The notes below the pieces were generated by a model. The model was not told the DNA's origin. It was given only the letters and a program-made list of their open reading frames with translations, and did no database searches. A DNA stretch of 64,000 nt from Rhodococcus rhodochrous (GTDB lineage: Bacteria > Actinomycetota > Actinomycetes > Mycobacteriales > Mycobacteriaceae): positions 124,001-188,000 of the forward strand of contig NZ_LT906450.1 in NCBI RefSeq assembly GCF_900187265.1, written 5' to 3'. This document shows positions 24,143 through 32,741 of the stretch, piece after piece. The first letter of the stretch is position 1. Each line of letters begins with the position of its first letter. The position numbers were made by a program, and so were the translations under genes.

Positions 24143-24841
24143 TCAGGGACGCATGAGCGCCGGGGACTCGTCCTCCGTGACACGGCGGGCGCGTCGGCGG
24201 ACGACCACCATCGCGGCGACGGACAGCAGCAGGGCCACCGCGCCGGCGATCGGTCCCACGACGCCGATCTCCGGGAACAGACCGTCGCCGAGCATCCACG
24301 CACCGAAGCCGAAGAACAACGCCGAAGCGCCGTAGCGGATGGCGTTGTCGGGAAGGTGCCGGCCGAGCACGGCACCGATGACGATGGCCAGCGCATCGGC
24401 GGCGACCATGCCGACGGTGGACCCGATCCACACCCCGGCCCAGTTGTTGTCGGTCGCGAGCGTGATGGTCGCGAGCATCGTCTTGTCGCCGAGTTCGGCC
24501 AGGAAGAACGCCGAGCTCACGGCGAGGAAGGCGGAGCGCGCGACGCGTCCGGCCTTGGACTGCTCGTCGTCGTCGAGGGAGTCGCCGCGCAATGTCCACG
24601 CGCCGAAGATCAGGAAGGCGATGCCGCCGACGATGGAGATGGCGGTCGCGGGGATCGCGACACCCAGATAGTGCCCGACGGCCACCGACACGAGGTGGAC
24701 GGCGGTGGTCGCGAACAGGATCCCCGACAGGACGACCCACCAGCGATGACGTAGGGCGAAGGTCATCGCCATGAGCTGGGACTTGTCGCCGAGTTCGGCG
24801 ACGAAGGTGACCGCGAAGGACAGGACGAGCGCGGACCACAT
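24143..24841 (-). CDS. TMEM165/GDT1-family Mn2+/Ca2+ transporter
   Basis: A 232-aa membrane protein with six helices arranged as two homologous halves. Each half carries the family's E-x-G-D-K-(S/T) motif: AELGDKSQLMAMTF near the start and AELGDKTMLATITL at about residue 110. Bacterial members (for example MneA/Mnx) export manganese. The start is ATG 24841, 8 nt after AAAGGAGG; the upstream extension is riboswitch sequence. The yybP-ykoY riboswitch just upstream strongly supports manganese as substrate. Confidence 0.92.
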   Translation of the reverse strand: MWSALVLSFAVTFVAELGDKSQLMAMTFALRHRWWVVLSGILFATTAVHLVSVAVGHYLGVAIPATAISIVGGIAFLIFGAWTLRGDSLDDDEQSKAGRVARSAFLAVSSAFFLAELGDKTMLATITLATDNNWAGVWIGSTVGMVAADALAIVIGAVLGRHLPDNAIRYGASALFFGFGAWMLGDGLFPEIGVVGPIAGAVALLLSVAAMVVVRRRARRVTEDESPALMRP

Positions 24842-24845
24842 ATGC

Positions 24846-24871
24846 GTTTCCTCCTTTCGTATGGAGGAAAC
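24846..24871 (-). promoter_or_regulatory. Hairpin sequestering the ribosome site of the GDT1-like gene
   Basis: On the minus strand, GTTTCCTCC and GGAGGAAAC form a perfect 9-bp stem with an 8-nt loop. The right arm is the ribosome-binding site of the transporter. Formation of the hairpin would block translation. It is well placed as the expression platform of the riboswitch upstream. Confidence 0.75.
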
Positions 24872-24914
24872 GGGGCTTCCTCCGGACGCCGGACGCACGA
24901 TGCGACCAGCGGCC

Positions 24915-25025
24915 GAAGGTCTCGCCCACCGGAGGGAGATCCGGTCCGCGGGGCCGGGCGGTGCCGTTGTCGGGCGCCGCCAGTATGTCGACCCTGCGAT
25001 TGGGGGCTACTCCCCTTCGCCGACG
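24915..25025 (-). promoter_or_regulatory. yybP-ykoY manganese riboswitch
   Basis: On the minus strand the leader begins GAAGGGGAGTAGCCCCC, the hallmark 5' element of the yybP-ykoY class. It continues with a GTCGACATACTGG segment and closes with GGGCGAGACC at about 24919-24928. These are the two conserved internal-loop strands that bind Mn2+. The element precedes a GDT1-type transporter gene, one of the usual partners. Boundaries are approximate. Mn2+ binding should open the downstream hairpin that covers the ribosome site. Confidence 0.85.
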
Positions 25026-25105
25026 ACAACGTTAGCTCGGCGAACCGATTTCTGTAAAGGCAATGCTAACTTTCGGAGAACCGAACTCTCGCTTTCAGGG
25101 CGCCC

Positions 25106-25639
25106 TCACGAAGCGAGCAGCATGGCCAGAATCGCGGTGTCGGGATCGTTGCCCGGATCCACTCCCACCTTGCTGACCAGCGCCGTCACCGTGCCGTCCG
25201 GTTCTGCCTCGACCCACGCCGCGCGATGCTCGAGCCCGAGATGAGGGATCCCGGGGAGCAGCACGCAGCCCGACGCGACGCCCGCATTCTCCGGGAGTGA
25301 CGGCGTCGTCTCCGACGGCGGATGCAGCATGATCAGCGCCGGTGGCTGATGCTCGGCGAACCGTCCGGGCTGCACGGCACGCTCGCCGAGCACCGGACCC
25401 TCGGCGACCACGAGGCCCACGGTTCCGGGCTCGGGGTCGTCGGGCAGTTCTTCCTTGACCCCGAACACCGTCGAGGTGGGCAGCAGTCCCGGCAGTGACG
25501 CGATCCGCACCGTCATCGCCAGCACCTGGGCCCATTCGCGGGTGGTCGCGGGCCATCTGCCCGAGACGACGAAACCTCGAAGCGACCCGTCGGACTGGAA
25601 TGCGGACAGCTCGATGCGGCTGTATTCCTCGGCGTTCAT
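25106..25639 (-). CDS. Conserved hypothetical protein
   Basis: A 177-aa protein from the ATG at 25639, which follows GGGGAGGAGTGGG. I do not recognise a domain. The sequence is soluble and acidic, with alternating beta and helical segments (GFVVSGRWPATTREWAQVLAMTVRIA; GTVGLVVAEGPVLGE; PDGTVTALVSKVGVDPGNDPDTAILAMLLAS). It lies downstream of sodA on the same strand but is separated from it by a terminator and a large palindrome, so it probably has its own control. Confidence 0.7.
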   Translation of the reverse strand: MNAEEYSRIELSAFQSDGSLRGFVVSGRWPATTREWAQVLAMTVRIASLPGLLPTSTVFGVKEELPDDPEPGTVGLVVAEGPVLGERAVQPGRFAEHQPPALIMLHPPSETTPSLPENAGVASGCVLLPGIPHLGLEHRAAWVEAEPDGTVTALVSKVGVDPGNDPDTAILAMLLAS

Positions 25640-25721
25640 CCCACTCCTCCCCCTCGGTCGGTAAGGGGAGAATGCCCGTTTTCTCCGTTGGCACACAAGA
25701 GGTGTCGAGTGCCAGCACTTC

Positions 25722-25781
25722 CGCTACACCTATTGCTATCCGCTACGGCAATTGCAGTAGCGGATGGCAATTCTTGTAGCG
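25722..25781. promoter_or_regulatory. 60-bp near-perfect palindrome with four CGCTAC/GTAGCG half-sites
   Basis: CGCTAC occurs at 25722 and 25741 and its complement GTAGCG at 25757 and 25776. All four are arranged symmetrically about one axis at 25751.5. Between them, TTGCTATCCGCTAC and GTAGCGGATGGCAA form a 14-bp arm with one mismatch, and the core is GCAATTGC. It lies about 80 bp before the hypothetical gene at 25639. A multimeric operator for that gene is the simplest reading. Confidence 0.6.
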
Positions 25782-25812
25782 AGTGGGCAGAACCGGCCCC
25801 GGAGACGACGAA

Positions 25813-25834
25813 GGGCGCCGGTGTCCCGGCGCCC
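25813..25834 (-). terminator. sodA terminator hairpin
   Basis: A 9-bp perfect GC stem (GGGCGCCGG / CCGGCGCCC) with loop TGTC lies about 40 bp after the sodA stop codon. There is no strong U-tract. Confidence 0.75.
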
Positions 25835-25871
25835 TCGCTGTCGGTCTCGCGACCTGTATGACCGATCCGTA

Positions 25872-26495
25872 CTAGACGATCAGGCCCGAGGTGGCGGTGC
25901 GAGCGCGCTCGAAGCGAGCCTGTACGTCCGCCCAGTTGACGATGTTCCAGAAGGCCTTGACGTAGTCGGCCTTGACGTTCTGGTACTGCAGGTAGAAGGC
26001 GTGCTCCCACATGTCGAGCATGAGCAGCGGGGTCAGGCCGATCGGGATGTTGCCCTGCTGGTCGTACAGCTGGACGATGATCAGACGCTGTCCGATCGAA
26101 TCCCACGCGAGGATCGACCAGCCGGAGCCCTGGATGGAGTTCGCGTTCGCGGAGAAGTGATCGCGGAACTTGTCGAACGAACCGAAGGCGTCGTCGATCG
26201 CAGCAGCGAGCTCACCCTCGGGCTTGTCGCCACCCTCGGGGGAGAGGTTGTTCCAGAAGACGGAGTGGTTGGTGTGACCACCCAGGTGGAAGGCGAGGTC
26301 CTTCTCGAGCTTGGTCGCCTGGGCCGCCATGGTGCCGTTCTCGCGGGCCTCGGCCAGCTTCTCGAGAGCGGTGTTCGCACCGGCGACGTAGGTGGCGTGG
26401 TGCTTCGAGTGGTGCAGCTCCATGATCTTCGCCGAGATGTGCGGCTCGAGCGCTGCGTAGTCGTAGGGCAAGTCCGGAAGTGTGTATTCAGCCAC
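25872..26495 (-). CDS. sodA: Superoxide dismutase, Fe/Mn type
   Basis: A 207-aa Fe/Mn superoxide dismutase that removes superoxide. The chain begins [20 protein letters not shown] and has the metal-ligand regions [23 protein letters not shown] and [12 protein letters not shown], in the standard order of the family. The GTG at 26495 is chosen because it gives the normal N-terminus ([13 protein letters not shown]) and follows GAAGGGA. The GGHTNHS and GSGWSIL segments are typical of the actinobacterial Mn/Fe enzymes. Actinobacterial SodA lacks an obvious signal, as here. Confidence 0.96.
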   Translation of the reverse strand: MAEYTLPDLPYDYAALEPHISAKIMELHHSKHHATYVAGANTALEKLAEARENGTMAAQATKLEKDLAFHLGGHTNHSVFWNNLSPEGGDKPEGELAAAIDDAFGSFDKFRDHFSANANSIQGSGWSILAWDSIGQRLIIVQLYDQQGNIPIGLTPLLMLDMWEHAFYLQYQNVKADYVKAFWNIVNWADVQARFERARTATSGLIV

Positions 26496-26741
26496 GAAGG
26501 GTCCCTTCTTCACCGGGCCGTTCGGCCCGTGCAGTTATTCCGTACCTTTTCGGGTTTCCACCCAAGTCCATAACTACACCGTCCGCAACATTCCCCGTAA
26601 TGCGGACACGATCGGGCCCCGACTGTGGCGGAGAGCACCCGCAACCGTCCGCGCTTCCGGAAAACTGCTCTCACCAGCGGAAACGTTCGGATAACGGGAC
26701 CATCGGCAACAGCTGCGTGAACGGGACCTTAACATTGGCGC
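26496..26741. promoter_or_regulatory. Divergent promoter region of sodA and the acyltransferase gene
   Basis: 246 bp without a gene. It holds an inverted repeat, GTCCGCA (26581-26587) and TGCGGAC (26601-26607), 86 bp before sodA. At the other end, TAACAT at 26730-26735 is a good -10 box for a leaderless acyltransferase transcript. No other strong signal was found. Confidence 0.5.
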
Positions 26742-27887
26742 GTGTTTCGGCCCTTCCTGAACGAACCGACACGCGGGGCCGATGCACCGCGTGTGGATCT
26801 GCCGGGCGTCGATGTCGTCCGGCTCGTCGCGGTCGCGGCCGTGCTCTACTCCCACATCGCCTTCTACCTGATCGACGACCTCGGGACGGGCTGGTGGGGC
26901 ATCGACCTCACCTACGAGGTGCTCGTCAAGGGCGCCGGCCTCAACCAGCACCTGTCGTCCGTCGGCGTGACGGCCTTCATGATGCTCACGGGCATGCTCG
27001 TCACCCGGTCCGCGATCCGGCAGGACCGTCGGAAGTTCCTGATCGCCCGGGCCGCGCGGCTCCTGCCGGCCTTCTGGGTGGCGATCCTGGCCGCGGTCGT
27101 GCTCGTGTGGCTGGGCATCAACGGCACCTTCAGCGGCCACACCACCGTGTCGGTCTCCGACGCGTTCCTGTCCTTCTTCCTCGGCGCGTTCTTCCTGAAA
27201 CCGCAGGTGATCGTGCTCGGCGTGGTGTGGACGCTCGCCGCGCAGATCTCGTTCTACCTGTGGTGTGTGGCAGGACGGTCGCTGCTGCGGACGGCGCCGG
27301 TGGCGGTGCCGATGCTCGGCGCCGTGCTGTGCATGCTGGTGCTCCTCTACAACCTGTACATCCCAGAGCCGTACACGGTGCCGTTCCTGTCGAAGATCGC
27401 GTCGACGCTGCCCACCCTGTTCCTCGGGCAGATCGTGTACTTCGGCTGGGCCGGCCTGATCTCGCTGCGCGCCCTGCTGGCGGCGATGTTCGCGCAGATC
27501 GCGGTGATCGTGATGGCCACGGACATCAACGTCTACTGGTCGGGCACCCGCTACCTGTGGACGGTGTCGGTGGTCTTCGCGGCGGTCGTGCTGGTCGCCC
27601 GGTACGACGGGCGGTTCGCGCGCTCGGCCGTCGTCTCCTGGGTCGCGACCCGCAGCTACTGCATCTACCTGACCCACACCCTCGTGATGTACCGGATCTA
27701 CGAGAACACCGTGGGCCTCGTCGGCACGACCGCGGCGATCGTGCTGCTGCTGATCGGCTGCGGTCTCGTCGCCGAGGCGCTGTACCGCAGCGTCGAGGTT
27801 CCGGCCGCGCACTGGATCAAGAGCCGCTGGCTGACGCCGAAGCAGGCCGCCTCCGACGAACGGACTGCCGCTCCGACTCGCGCGTAG
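26742..27887 (+). CDS. Membrane acyltransferase (acyltransferase 3 family)
   Basis: A 381-aa polytopic protein with about ten helices, of the OafA/acyltransferase-3 family that transfers acyl groups to envelope sugars. The characteristic early motif is DVVRLVAVAAVLYSHIAFY, with the catalytic-type His in SH. LVTRSAIRQDRRKFLIARAARLLPAFWVAIL is the conserved R-rich loop. The GTG start has TAACAT 6 nt upstream (leaderless pattern). It is followed within 10 nt by msrA, though that gene has its own leaderless-type start. Confidence 0.85.
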   Translation: MFRPFLNEPTRGADAPRVDLPGVDVVRLVAVAAVLYSHIAFYLIDDLGTGWWGIDLTYEVLVKGAGLNQHLSSVGVTAFMMLTGMLVTRSAIRQDRRKFLIARAARLLPAFWVAILAAVVLVWLGINGTFSGHTTVSVSDAFLSFFLGAFFLKPQVIVLGVVWTLAAQISFYLWCVAGRSLLRTAPVAVPMLGAVLCMLVLLYNLYIPEPYTVPFLSKIASTLPTLFLGQIVYFGWAGLISLRALLAAMFAQIAVIVMATDINVYWSGTRYLWTVSVVFAAVVLVARYDGRFARSAVVSWVATRSYCIYLTHTLVMYRIYENTVGLVGTTAAIVLLLIGCGLVAEALYRSVEVPAAHWIKSRWLTPKQAASDERTAAPTRA

Positions 27888-27896
27888 CATCGGGTC

Positions 27897-28565
<669 letters not shown>

Positions 28566-28605
28566 CGGCGCTCGTCGGCCTCAGGTGCGACGGTGGCGCG
28601 CACCA

Positions 28606-28635
28606 CATCTCCACTCGCAGTGCGAGTGTGAGATG
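28606..28635. terminator. Hairpin after msrA
   Basis: CATCTCCACTCGCA and TGCGAGTGTGAGATG pair with one bulged base around a single-nt loop, 40 nt after the msrA stop. Probable terminator. Confidence 0.5.
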
Positions 28636-28721
28636 CGTTGGCGTTCCTTGAACTTCCCCGAAAGCGGACGCATCCTGGAAAAAGGGATCATTCCAGAGGG
28701 GGAAAGGGACGGCTTGCCGAC

Positions 28722-29312
28722 ATGACGACCAGAGCGGGGTATCTGCGGCGCACACGGCGAAGTCTGCGCAGGCGGGATCCGCTCGTGCGTCGCACCGACA
28801 GGCTCGAGGCGCGCTGCTTCACCCTCATGATCGCCGTGATGGCGCTCCTCGTCCCCGTCGCCGTATGGGTCTCCGCCACCATGTGGAGCTCCCAGCTCGA
28901 ACTCTCCGAGAAGCAGAACGCCGAACGTGTCAGTGTCACCGCCGTCCTCGACGCCGACGCCCTGAGCGACTCCTCCGGATGGGGCGAGACCGTGAAGATC
29001 GCCTCGGCACCCGCGACCTGGGGCTGGGGAGACGAGACGCGTCACGCCCTCGTCCAGGTCGACAGTCTCGCGACCGCGGGCAGCGAGGTCCCGGTCTGGG
29101 TCGACGCGACCACCGGCGAATACACGCAGGCCCCGCTGACCACCTCCGCCGCGAAGTTCACCGCAGTGCTGTCCGGAGTGTCGCTGTGGACGTTCTCCGC
29201 CGCCGCCGCGGCCGGGCTGTTCGCCCTCGCGCACTGGCGTCTCGAGGTACGGCGCAGCCGCGAGTGGAGCCGGGACATCGAAGCGTTCCTCGGCTCCACC
29301 AGCAGCCACTGA
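28722..29312 (+). CDS. Rv1733c-like membrane protein
   Basis: A 196-aa protein with two membrane helices (about residues 32-52 and 155-175) flanking an extracytoplasmic domain of about 100 residues. It follows the layout of Mycobacterium Rv1733c, a DosR-regulated membrane antigen of unknown function. An Arg-rich N-terminus (RRTRRSLRRRDPLVRRTDRLEARC) precedes helix 1. Pieces such as VPVWVDATTGEYTQAPLTTSAA match the family layout. The ATG at 28722 follows a purine-rich GGGGGAAAGGGA. No DosR box was recognised upstream. Confidence 0.72.
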   Translation: MTTRAGYLRRTRRSLRRRDPLVRRTDRLEARCFTLMIAVMALLVPVAVWVSATMWSSQLELSEKQNAERVSVTAVLDADALSDSSGWGETVKIASAPATWGWGDETRHALVQVDSLATAGSEVPVWVDATTGEYTQAPLTTSAAKFTAVLSGVSLWTFSAAAAAGLFALAHWRLEVRRSREWSRDIEAFLGSTSSH

Positions 29313-29327
29313 TCCGCTGGGCGCGCG

Positions 29328-30263
29328 TCAGAGATCCGCGACCGCGGGCATGACCTCGTTCGCGACCAGTTCGAGGTGCTCGAGATCGGCGAGATCGAGA
29401 ACCTGCAGGTAGATGCGCTGCGTCCCGGCCTCCGCGAAAGTGCGGATCTTCTCGATCAACTCCTGCGGCGTGCCCGCGAGTCCGTTCTCCCGCAGCTCGT
29501 CGACCTCGCGGCCGATCCGTGCCGCGCGATGCGCGATCTCGTCCTCGTCCCGGCCGCAGCACAGCACGAGTGCGTTCGAGTAGGTCAGTTCCTCGGGGTC
29601 ACGTCCGGCATCCCGGCAGGCCGAGCGCACGCGCTCGAACAGGACCTTCGTCTCGTCCAGCGACTTGAACGGCACGTTGAACTCGTCGGCGTAGCGCGCC
29701 GCCAGTGCCGGCGTGCGCTTCTTGCCCGCGCCGCCCATGACGATCGGCGGGTGGGGACGCTGGTACGGCTTCGGCAGCGCGGGGGAGTTCTCGATCCGCA
29801 CGTGCTCGCCCTCGTACGAGAACGTCTCGCCCTCGGGGGTGTCCCACAGGCCGGTGATGACTGCGAGGGACTCCTCGAAGCGATCGAACCGCTCCTTCAA
29901 CGTAGGGAAGGGGATGCCGTAGGCGAGGTGCTCTTCCTCGAACCAGCCGGCTCCGAAGCCGAAGTCGACGCGTCCGCCGCTCATGGCGTCGACCTGTGCG
30001 ACGGAGACCGCGAGCGGGCCGGGGTAGCGGAAGGTCGCCGAGGTGACGAGCGTGCCGAGGCGGATCGTCGAGGTGTCGCGGGCGAGACCGGCCAGCGTGA
30101 TCCATGCGTCCGTCGGACCGGGCAGGCCCTCGACGTTCATGGCCAGATAGTGGTCGGAGCGGAAGAACGCGCCGTAGCCGAGTCGTTCCGCGGTCTGTGC
30201 GACGGCGAGGAGGTCGTCGTAGGTGGCGCCCTGCTGGGGTTCGGTGAAGATGCGTAATTCCAT
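29328..30263 (-). CDS. F420-dependent LLM-class oxidoreductase
   Basis: A 311-aa luciferase-like (beta/alpha)8 protein of the F420-dependent subgroup common in actinobacteria. Seen: the N-terminal MELRIFTEPQQGATYDDLLAVAQTAERLGYGAFFRSDHYL, the conserved GLPGPTDAWITLAGLARDTSTIRLGTLVTSATFRYPGPLAVSVAQVDAMSGGRVDFGFGAGW and the later HPPIVMGGAGKKRTPALAARYADEFN. These are the usual LLM family blocks. The cofactor assignment comes from family resemblance. Substrate is unknown. Confidence 0.85.
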   Translation of the reverse strand: MELRIFTEPQQGATYDDLLAVAQTAERLGYGAFFRSDHYLAMNVEGLPGPTDAWITLAGLARDTSTIRLGTLVTSATFRYPGPLAVSVAQVDAMSGGRVDFGFGAGWFEEEHLAYGIPFPTLKERFDRFEESLAVITGLWDTPEGETFSYEGEHVRIENSPALPKPYQRPHPPIVMGGAGKKRTPALAARYADEFNVPFKSLDETKVLFERVRSACRDAGRDPEELTYSNALVLCCGRDEDEIAHRAARIGREVDELRENGLAGTPQELIEKIRTFAEAGTQRIYLQVLDLADLEHLELVANEVMPAVADL

Positions 30264-30349
30264 ACCCCGATCATTTCAGCGACGGAACCGGCGCGGGGTA
30301 TCGACGGGTGCTTGTCGACTGTGAGATGTCTCGAGTGTGATTCCCCATG

Positions 30350-30429
30350 CGTGGATAGGCCTGTTGATGAACCTGTGGAAACTGTGGATAACTCCAGCAG
30401 ATGGGGTTGATGGGGAGTGTTGTGGAAGA
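30350..30429 (+). promoter_or_regulatory. Cluster of DnaA-box-like sequences
   Basis: The 243-bp gap between 30263 and 30507 has no gene. TGTGGATAA (30383-30391) is a perfect DnaA box (TTATCCACA on the other strand). TGTGGAAAC (30374-30382) abuts it directly; TGTGGAAGA (30421-30429) and CGTGGATAG (30350-30358) are further near-matches on the same strand. This may be a DnaA-regulated promoter or a titration site. It is not a replication origin by context, since dnaA and dnaN are not nearby. Confidence 0.4.
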
Positions 30430-30506
30430 CCCACCGGCCCCACCTGCGGAACAGGATCGGTACGACCACACCCACATCCGTTCACGCCGCGTGCCACTAT
30501 TGAGAC

Positions 30507-30848
30507 GTGAGCTTTTCCGACGTGCCCACCGTGTCGGTCGACCTGGTACCCGAACTCGGCGACGAGGTCGTCCTCCTCGACGTCCGCGAGGACGACGAAT
30601 GGGAACTCGGACACGCCCCCGGCGCGCTGCACATTCCGCTCGCCGACGTGCCCGCCCGCATCGAGGAACTCGACCCCGACGCCGAGATCTACGTGATCTG
30701 CAGGCAGGGCGGCCGCTCCCTCGGAGCGGTCGAGTACCTGGCCCGCATCGGGTACGACACCTTCCAGGTCGCGGGCGGCATGGTGGCGTGGCAGAAGCAC
30801 GGACTCCCGCTCGTCTCCGAGCGCGACGAACCGGCAAAGATCTATTGA
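30507..30848 (+). CDS. Rhodanese-like domain protein
   Basis: A 113-aa single rhodanese domain. The active-site loop is CRQGGRS, with the sulfur-carrying Cys at about residue 72, and LLDVREDDEWELGHAPGALHIPL is the conserved first half. Such proteins carry persulfide for sulfur transfer or cyanide/sulfide handling. Its stop codon overlaps the next start by 1 nt (TGATG), so it is co-translated with the DUF4328 gene. Confidence 0.92.
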   Translation: MSFSDVPTVSVDLVPELGDEVVLLDVREDDEWELGHAPGALHIPLADVPARIEELDPDAEIYVICRQGGRSLGAVEYLARIGYDTFQVAGGMVAWQKHGLPLVSERDEPAKIY

Positions 30849-31912
30849 TGTCGGCCTATCAGATCTGTGTGCGCTGTGAGAATCGCTGGCCCGTGACATA
30901 TCAGCCGCGGCAGTGGTGCCCGGCCTGCCGCGGTGTGCTGCTCTCACCCGTCGCCCCCGACGGGTCGGTTCCTCCGTCGCGCCGTAACTTCCGCTGGGTC
31001 GCGCGACCCGCGGGTGGTGCTCCGACGACCGAACCGACGTCGCCTGCGCACGAGCGCCCGGCCGCCGAGACCCCGTCCTATCGCGAGATGCCCCTCTGGG
31101 GACTGCTCGATCCGCTCCCCGACGAGGACGTCGAACCCGACCGCACCGAGACCGCCGCCGACCTCGCGCCGACGCTGCTCGTCGGCACCGCCGTCGTCTT
31201 CGGCCTCGCGGCGCTCGCCGAAGCCGTCCGGTACGGAGTGTTGCTGTACAACCGGACCCGCCTCGTCGACCCGCTCGTGCTCGCGGTGTCGGATGCCGCG
31301 GTATGGGCGACCCAGGTGGTCGGCCCGGTCGTGGCGCTGGCCGCGGCGGTCGCATCCGGGCTGCGGCTGGTCGATCTGCGCCGGCACATCTACGCCGAGC
31401 GTGGTCTCGCCGAGTCACGGTCGCCGCTGTCCATCCTCGCGGGACTCGTCGTTCCGGGCCTCAACCTCGCGATGCCCGGTGTCTTCCTCACCGAGATCGC
31501 CGACCGCGACCCGCGGTTGCTCCGCGCGATCCGCACCTGGTGGGTGCTGTGGGTGGTCAACGGCGTGCTCGTCGTGGCGCTGCTCGCGTGGCGTCAGCGC
31601 GACACGCTGCAGGCCCGCGCCGACGGCGTCCTGCTCACCGCCGTCCTCGCGGCGCTCGGGGCGGTCGTCGCGCTGTCCACCCTGCACGTCCTGCGCCTGT
31701 TCGACGGCGCCGACCTGTGGGGGCGGCCGTTGCGCCGGCACCGCTTCACCCATGCGACCGGCCCGGCCTCGTCGCCGATCGCGCCCATCGTCCCCGCCGC
31801 CGTGCGCGAACAGCAGCAGGCCCGCGAGGAACCGGACGACGCTCCGGAGGAACCCGCCGGAGCCGCGGAACGAGCAGACGACGAGGAGCGCGCCGAGGCG
31901 GTGGCTCCGTGA
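30848..31912 (+). CDS. DUF4328-domain membrane protein with zinc ribbon
   Basis: A 354-aa protein. Residues 1-30 hold a zinc-ribbon-like pair of CxxC motifs (CVRC, CPAC). A Pro/Thr-rich linker follows, then a DUF4328 region with about six helices (VLLVGTAVVFGLAALAEAVRYG through LLTAVLAALGAVVALSTLHVLRLF). The C-terminal tail is Glu/Ala-rich and disordered. Start and stop overlap both neighbours (rhodanese and GDPD), which defines a three-gene unit. Function is unknown. Confidence 0.8.
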   Translation: MSAYQICVRCENRWPVTYQPRQWCPACRGVLLSPVAPDGSVPPSRRNFRWVARPAGGAPTTEPTSPAHERPAAETPSYREMPLWGLLDPLPDEDVEPDRTETAADLAPTLLVGTAVVFGLAALAEAVRYGVLLYNRTRLVDPLVLAVSDAAVWATQVVGPVVALAAAVASGLRLVDLRRHIYAERGLAESRSPLSILAGLVVPGLNLAMPGVFLTEIADRDPRLLRAIRTWWVLWVVNGVLVVALLAWRQRDTLQARADGVLLTAVLAALGAVVALSTLHVLRLFDGADLWGRPLRRHRFTHATGPASSPIAPIVPAAVREQQQAREEPDDAPEEPAGAAERADDEERAEAVAP

Positions 31913-32679
31913 CCCGCAGCGCGCATCCCCGCGTCGTCGCGCATCGCGGTGCGTCCGCCGCGCTCCCGGAACACACGATCGGCGCCTACGAACTCGCGTT
32001 GAAGGAAGGCGCCGACGGCGTCGAGTGCGACGTGCGGCTCACCCGCGACGGTCACCTGGTGTGCGTGCACGACCGCACGATCGACCGCACCTCGAACGGC
32101 ACCGGTGTCGTCAGCGAGATGACCCTCGACGAGCTCGCGCAGTACGACTACGGACGCCCCGGCGAGCCCGCCGATCTGCTCACCCTGCGGCAACTGCTCG
32201 AACTCGTCATGGACTTCACGAGCGTCCCGGTGAAGGTCTTCGTCGAGACCAAGCATCCCGTCCGCTACGGCGGTCTCGTGGAGAGCAAACTGCTCGCCGA
32301 ACTGGCCCGCTTCGGTCTCGCGACCCCGGCGTCGGCCGATTTCTCCCGGGTGGTGGTGATGTCGTTCGCGGCCGGCGCCGTCTGGCGCATCCGCCGGGCC
32401 GCGCCGCTGCTGCCCACCGTGCTGCTGGGGGAGACCTCGCGCTACCTGCGCGGCAGCGCCGCCACCACCGTCGGCGCGACGGCCGTCGGCCCGTCGATCG
32501 CGACGCTGCGCGAGCACCGCGATCTCGTCGACCGGGCCGCGCTGTCGGGCCGGGCCACCTACTGCTGGACCGTCGACGACCCCGCCGACGTCGAGCTGTG
32601 CCGCGAGCTGGGTGTCGAGTGGGTCGCCACCAATCATCCCGGTCGCACCAAGCTGCAGCTCGACGCCTTCGATCGGTGA
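31909..32679 (+). CDS. Glycerophosphodiester phosphodiesterase
   Basis: A 256-aa GDPD TIM-barrel enzyme that hydrolyses glycerophosphodiesters to glycerol-3-phosphate. Catalytic blocks are VVAHRGASAALPEHTIGAY, GADGVECDVRLTRDGHLVCVHD (Glu/Asp metal ligands and His) and VFVETKHP. The GTG at 31909 overlaps the upstream stop by 4 nt. It lacks a signal peptide, so it should act in the cytoplasm, as the GlpQ1-type actinobacterial enzymes do. Confidence 0.92.
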   Translation: MTRSAHPRVVAHRGASAALPEHTIGAYELALKEGADGVECDVRLTRDGHLVCVHDRTIDRTSNGTGVVSEMTLDELAQYDYGRPGEPADLLTLRQLLELVMDFTSVPVKVFVETKHPVRYGGLVESKLLAELARFGLATPASADFSRVVVMSFAAGAVWRIRRAAPLLPTVLLGETSRYLRGSAATTVGATAVGPSIATLREHRDLVDRAALSGRATYCWTVDDPADVELCRELGVEWVATNHPGRTKLQLDAFDR

Positions 32680-32741
32680 GCACCCCCGCCCGGTCTCGCG
32701 ACCTCGACATCCCGGCACAGGCCGCCGTGTAGTTTGACGCC

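Noticed and set aside
30350-30429. Chromosomal replication origin
   Set aside because: Only four boxes, no AT-rich unwinding region and none of dnaA, dnaN, recF or gyrB nearby.
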